DNA from: Deltaproteobacteria bacterium
GTDB lineage: Bacteria > Bdellovibrionota_C > UBA2361 > OMII01
Direction: 5' to 3'
Assembly (NCBI GenBank): GCA_023262305.1
Contig: JALRCK010000021.1
Span: 1 to 14,196, forward strand
Length of the DNA stretch: 14,196 bases
Positions 13,912 through 14,196 of this stretch are shown here, in pieces. Numbering within the stretch: the stretch's first letter is position 1; the number at the start of each line of letters is the position of its first letter. A program made the position numbers and the translations under genes. Under the pieces are notes generated by a model. The model saw nothing but the letters and a program-made list of their open reading frames with translations. It searched no databases and was not told the DNA's origin.

Positions 13912-14196
13912 TCCTCCATAGATCTCTACGAAATCCCCGCAAAACGGTGCTTTTCGCGCCAAACACGAGTTTTTCCTAGTCTGAATAAATGATACGTGAC
14001 CAGCGGTTCTGTCCTCACGCTAGCTTCCTGAAATGACCACACTTTCAAGGCTATGATAGGCACAACCTCTAAGGTCGCTATGTCTTGAACGCCTTGTGCC
14101 GCAAAAAAGCAATTACAAAAAGAGGGGCAAATCCTACAGAGTATGTGATTTTTTGCCGTCTCTTACCTACATAGGCTTGCGTTTATTTTTGGTAGT
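13912..14196. other. Non-coding stretch with clustered inverted repeats
   Basis: No credible gene was found in either direction; the only open frame without stops, on the reverse strand over about 13919-14163, has no ATG and no protein-like features. The stretch is more AT-rich than its surroundings. It holds a perfect 7-bp inverted repeat GGCACAA (14059-14065) / TTGTGCC (14094-14100), and an 11-of-13 inverted repeat CCGCAAAAAAGCA (14099-14111) / TGATTTTTTGCCG (14146-14158). It may carry the trmO terminator and the regulatory region of the next gene, or an untranslated RNA. Confidence 0.4.
13947..13974 (+). terminator. Weak terminator candidate after trmO
   Basis: GTG-c-TTT, a 7-nt loop and AAACAC can pair as a 6-bp stem with one bulge (13947-13966), followed by GAGTTTTT. 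It lies 35 bp after the trmO stop on the same strand. The stem is short and AT-rich. Confidence 0.25.

Noticed and set aside
13750..13962. 70-residue reverse-strand open frame over the trmO 3' end
   Set aside because: Most of it is a shadow of the trmO C-terminal coding region; no ribosome binding site or known features.
14066..14085. Third copy of the dispersed repeat around AGGTCGC
   Set aside because: Only the heptamer matches; flanking bases do not align with copies A or B.
1..14196. tRNA, rRNA, CRISPR array, integrase or insertion sequence
   Set aside because: I looked for T-loop consensus, regularly spaced repeats and transposase motifs and found none; a computed scan would be more sensitive.

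Overview
The window reads as the chromosome of a Gram-negative bacterium of roughly balanced GC, judged by eye. Two lipoproteins with lipoboxes, a protein with an SPase I signal peptide, and a TgpA/DUF58/MoxR cluster all point to a cell with a periplasm. Several proteins are diverged from enterobacterial forms, so an uncultured lineage such as a former deltaproteobacterium is possible. The sequence alone does not settle this. I see no tRNA, rRNA, CRISPR array, insertion sequence or integrase, so this looks like ordinary chromosome with some unusual pieces.

Layout. Bases 1-443 (minus) hold the start of a gene that runs off the left edge. From 568 to 7780 five plus-strand genes form one tight operon: DUF58 protein, TgpA-type transmembrane transglutaminase, periplasmic TPR protein, MoxR AAA+ ATPase and pirin. 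The first four overlap by 4, 7 and 17 nt, and pirin follows after 14 nt. Bases 7828-11174 are all minus strand: a divergent DHH-type phosphoesterase, two small lipoproteins, a DoxX membrane protein and a CmcI-like SAM methyltransferase, with methyltransferase-DoxX and lipoprotein-lipoprotein as probable two-gene units. Bases 11444-13911 are housekeeping: folP (plus) and folK (minus) meet tail to tail with overlapping stop codons. folK and trmO then diverge with only 30 bp between their start codons.

How genes may work together. MoxR plus DUF58 plus a membrane transglutaminase is a recurrent set in which MoxR is thought to act as a chaperone-like ATPase on the partner proteins. The TPR protein is the likely periplasmic partner. 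FolP and FolK catalyse consecutive steps of folate synthesis, and TrmO modifies A37 of certain tRNAs.

Most notable non-coding signal. A 46-bp repeat, 36/46 identical without gaps, occurs at the pirin stop codon (7775-7820) and upstream of folP (11300-11345). Both copies keep an imperfect hairpin. The second copy lies inside a 101-bp segment bounded by 24-bp imperfect inverted repeats. The last 285 bp of the window have no convincing gene and are rich in inverted repeats.
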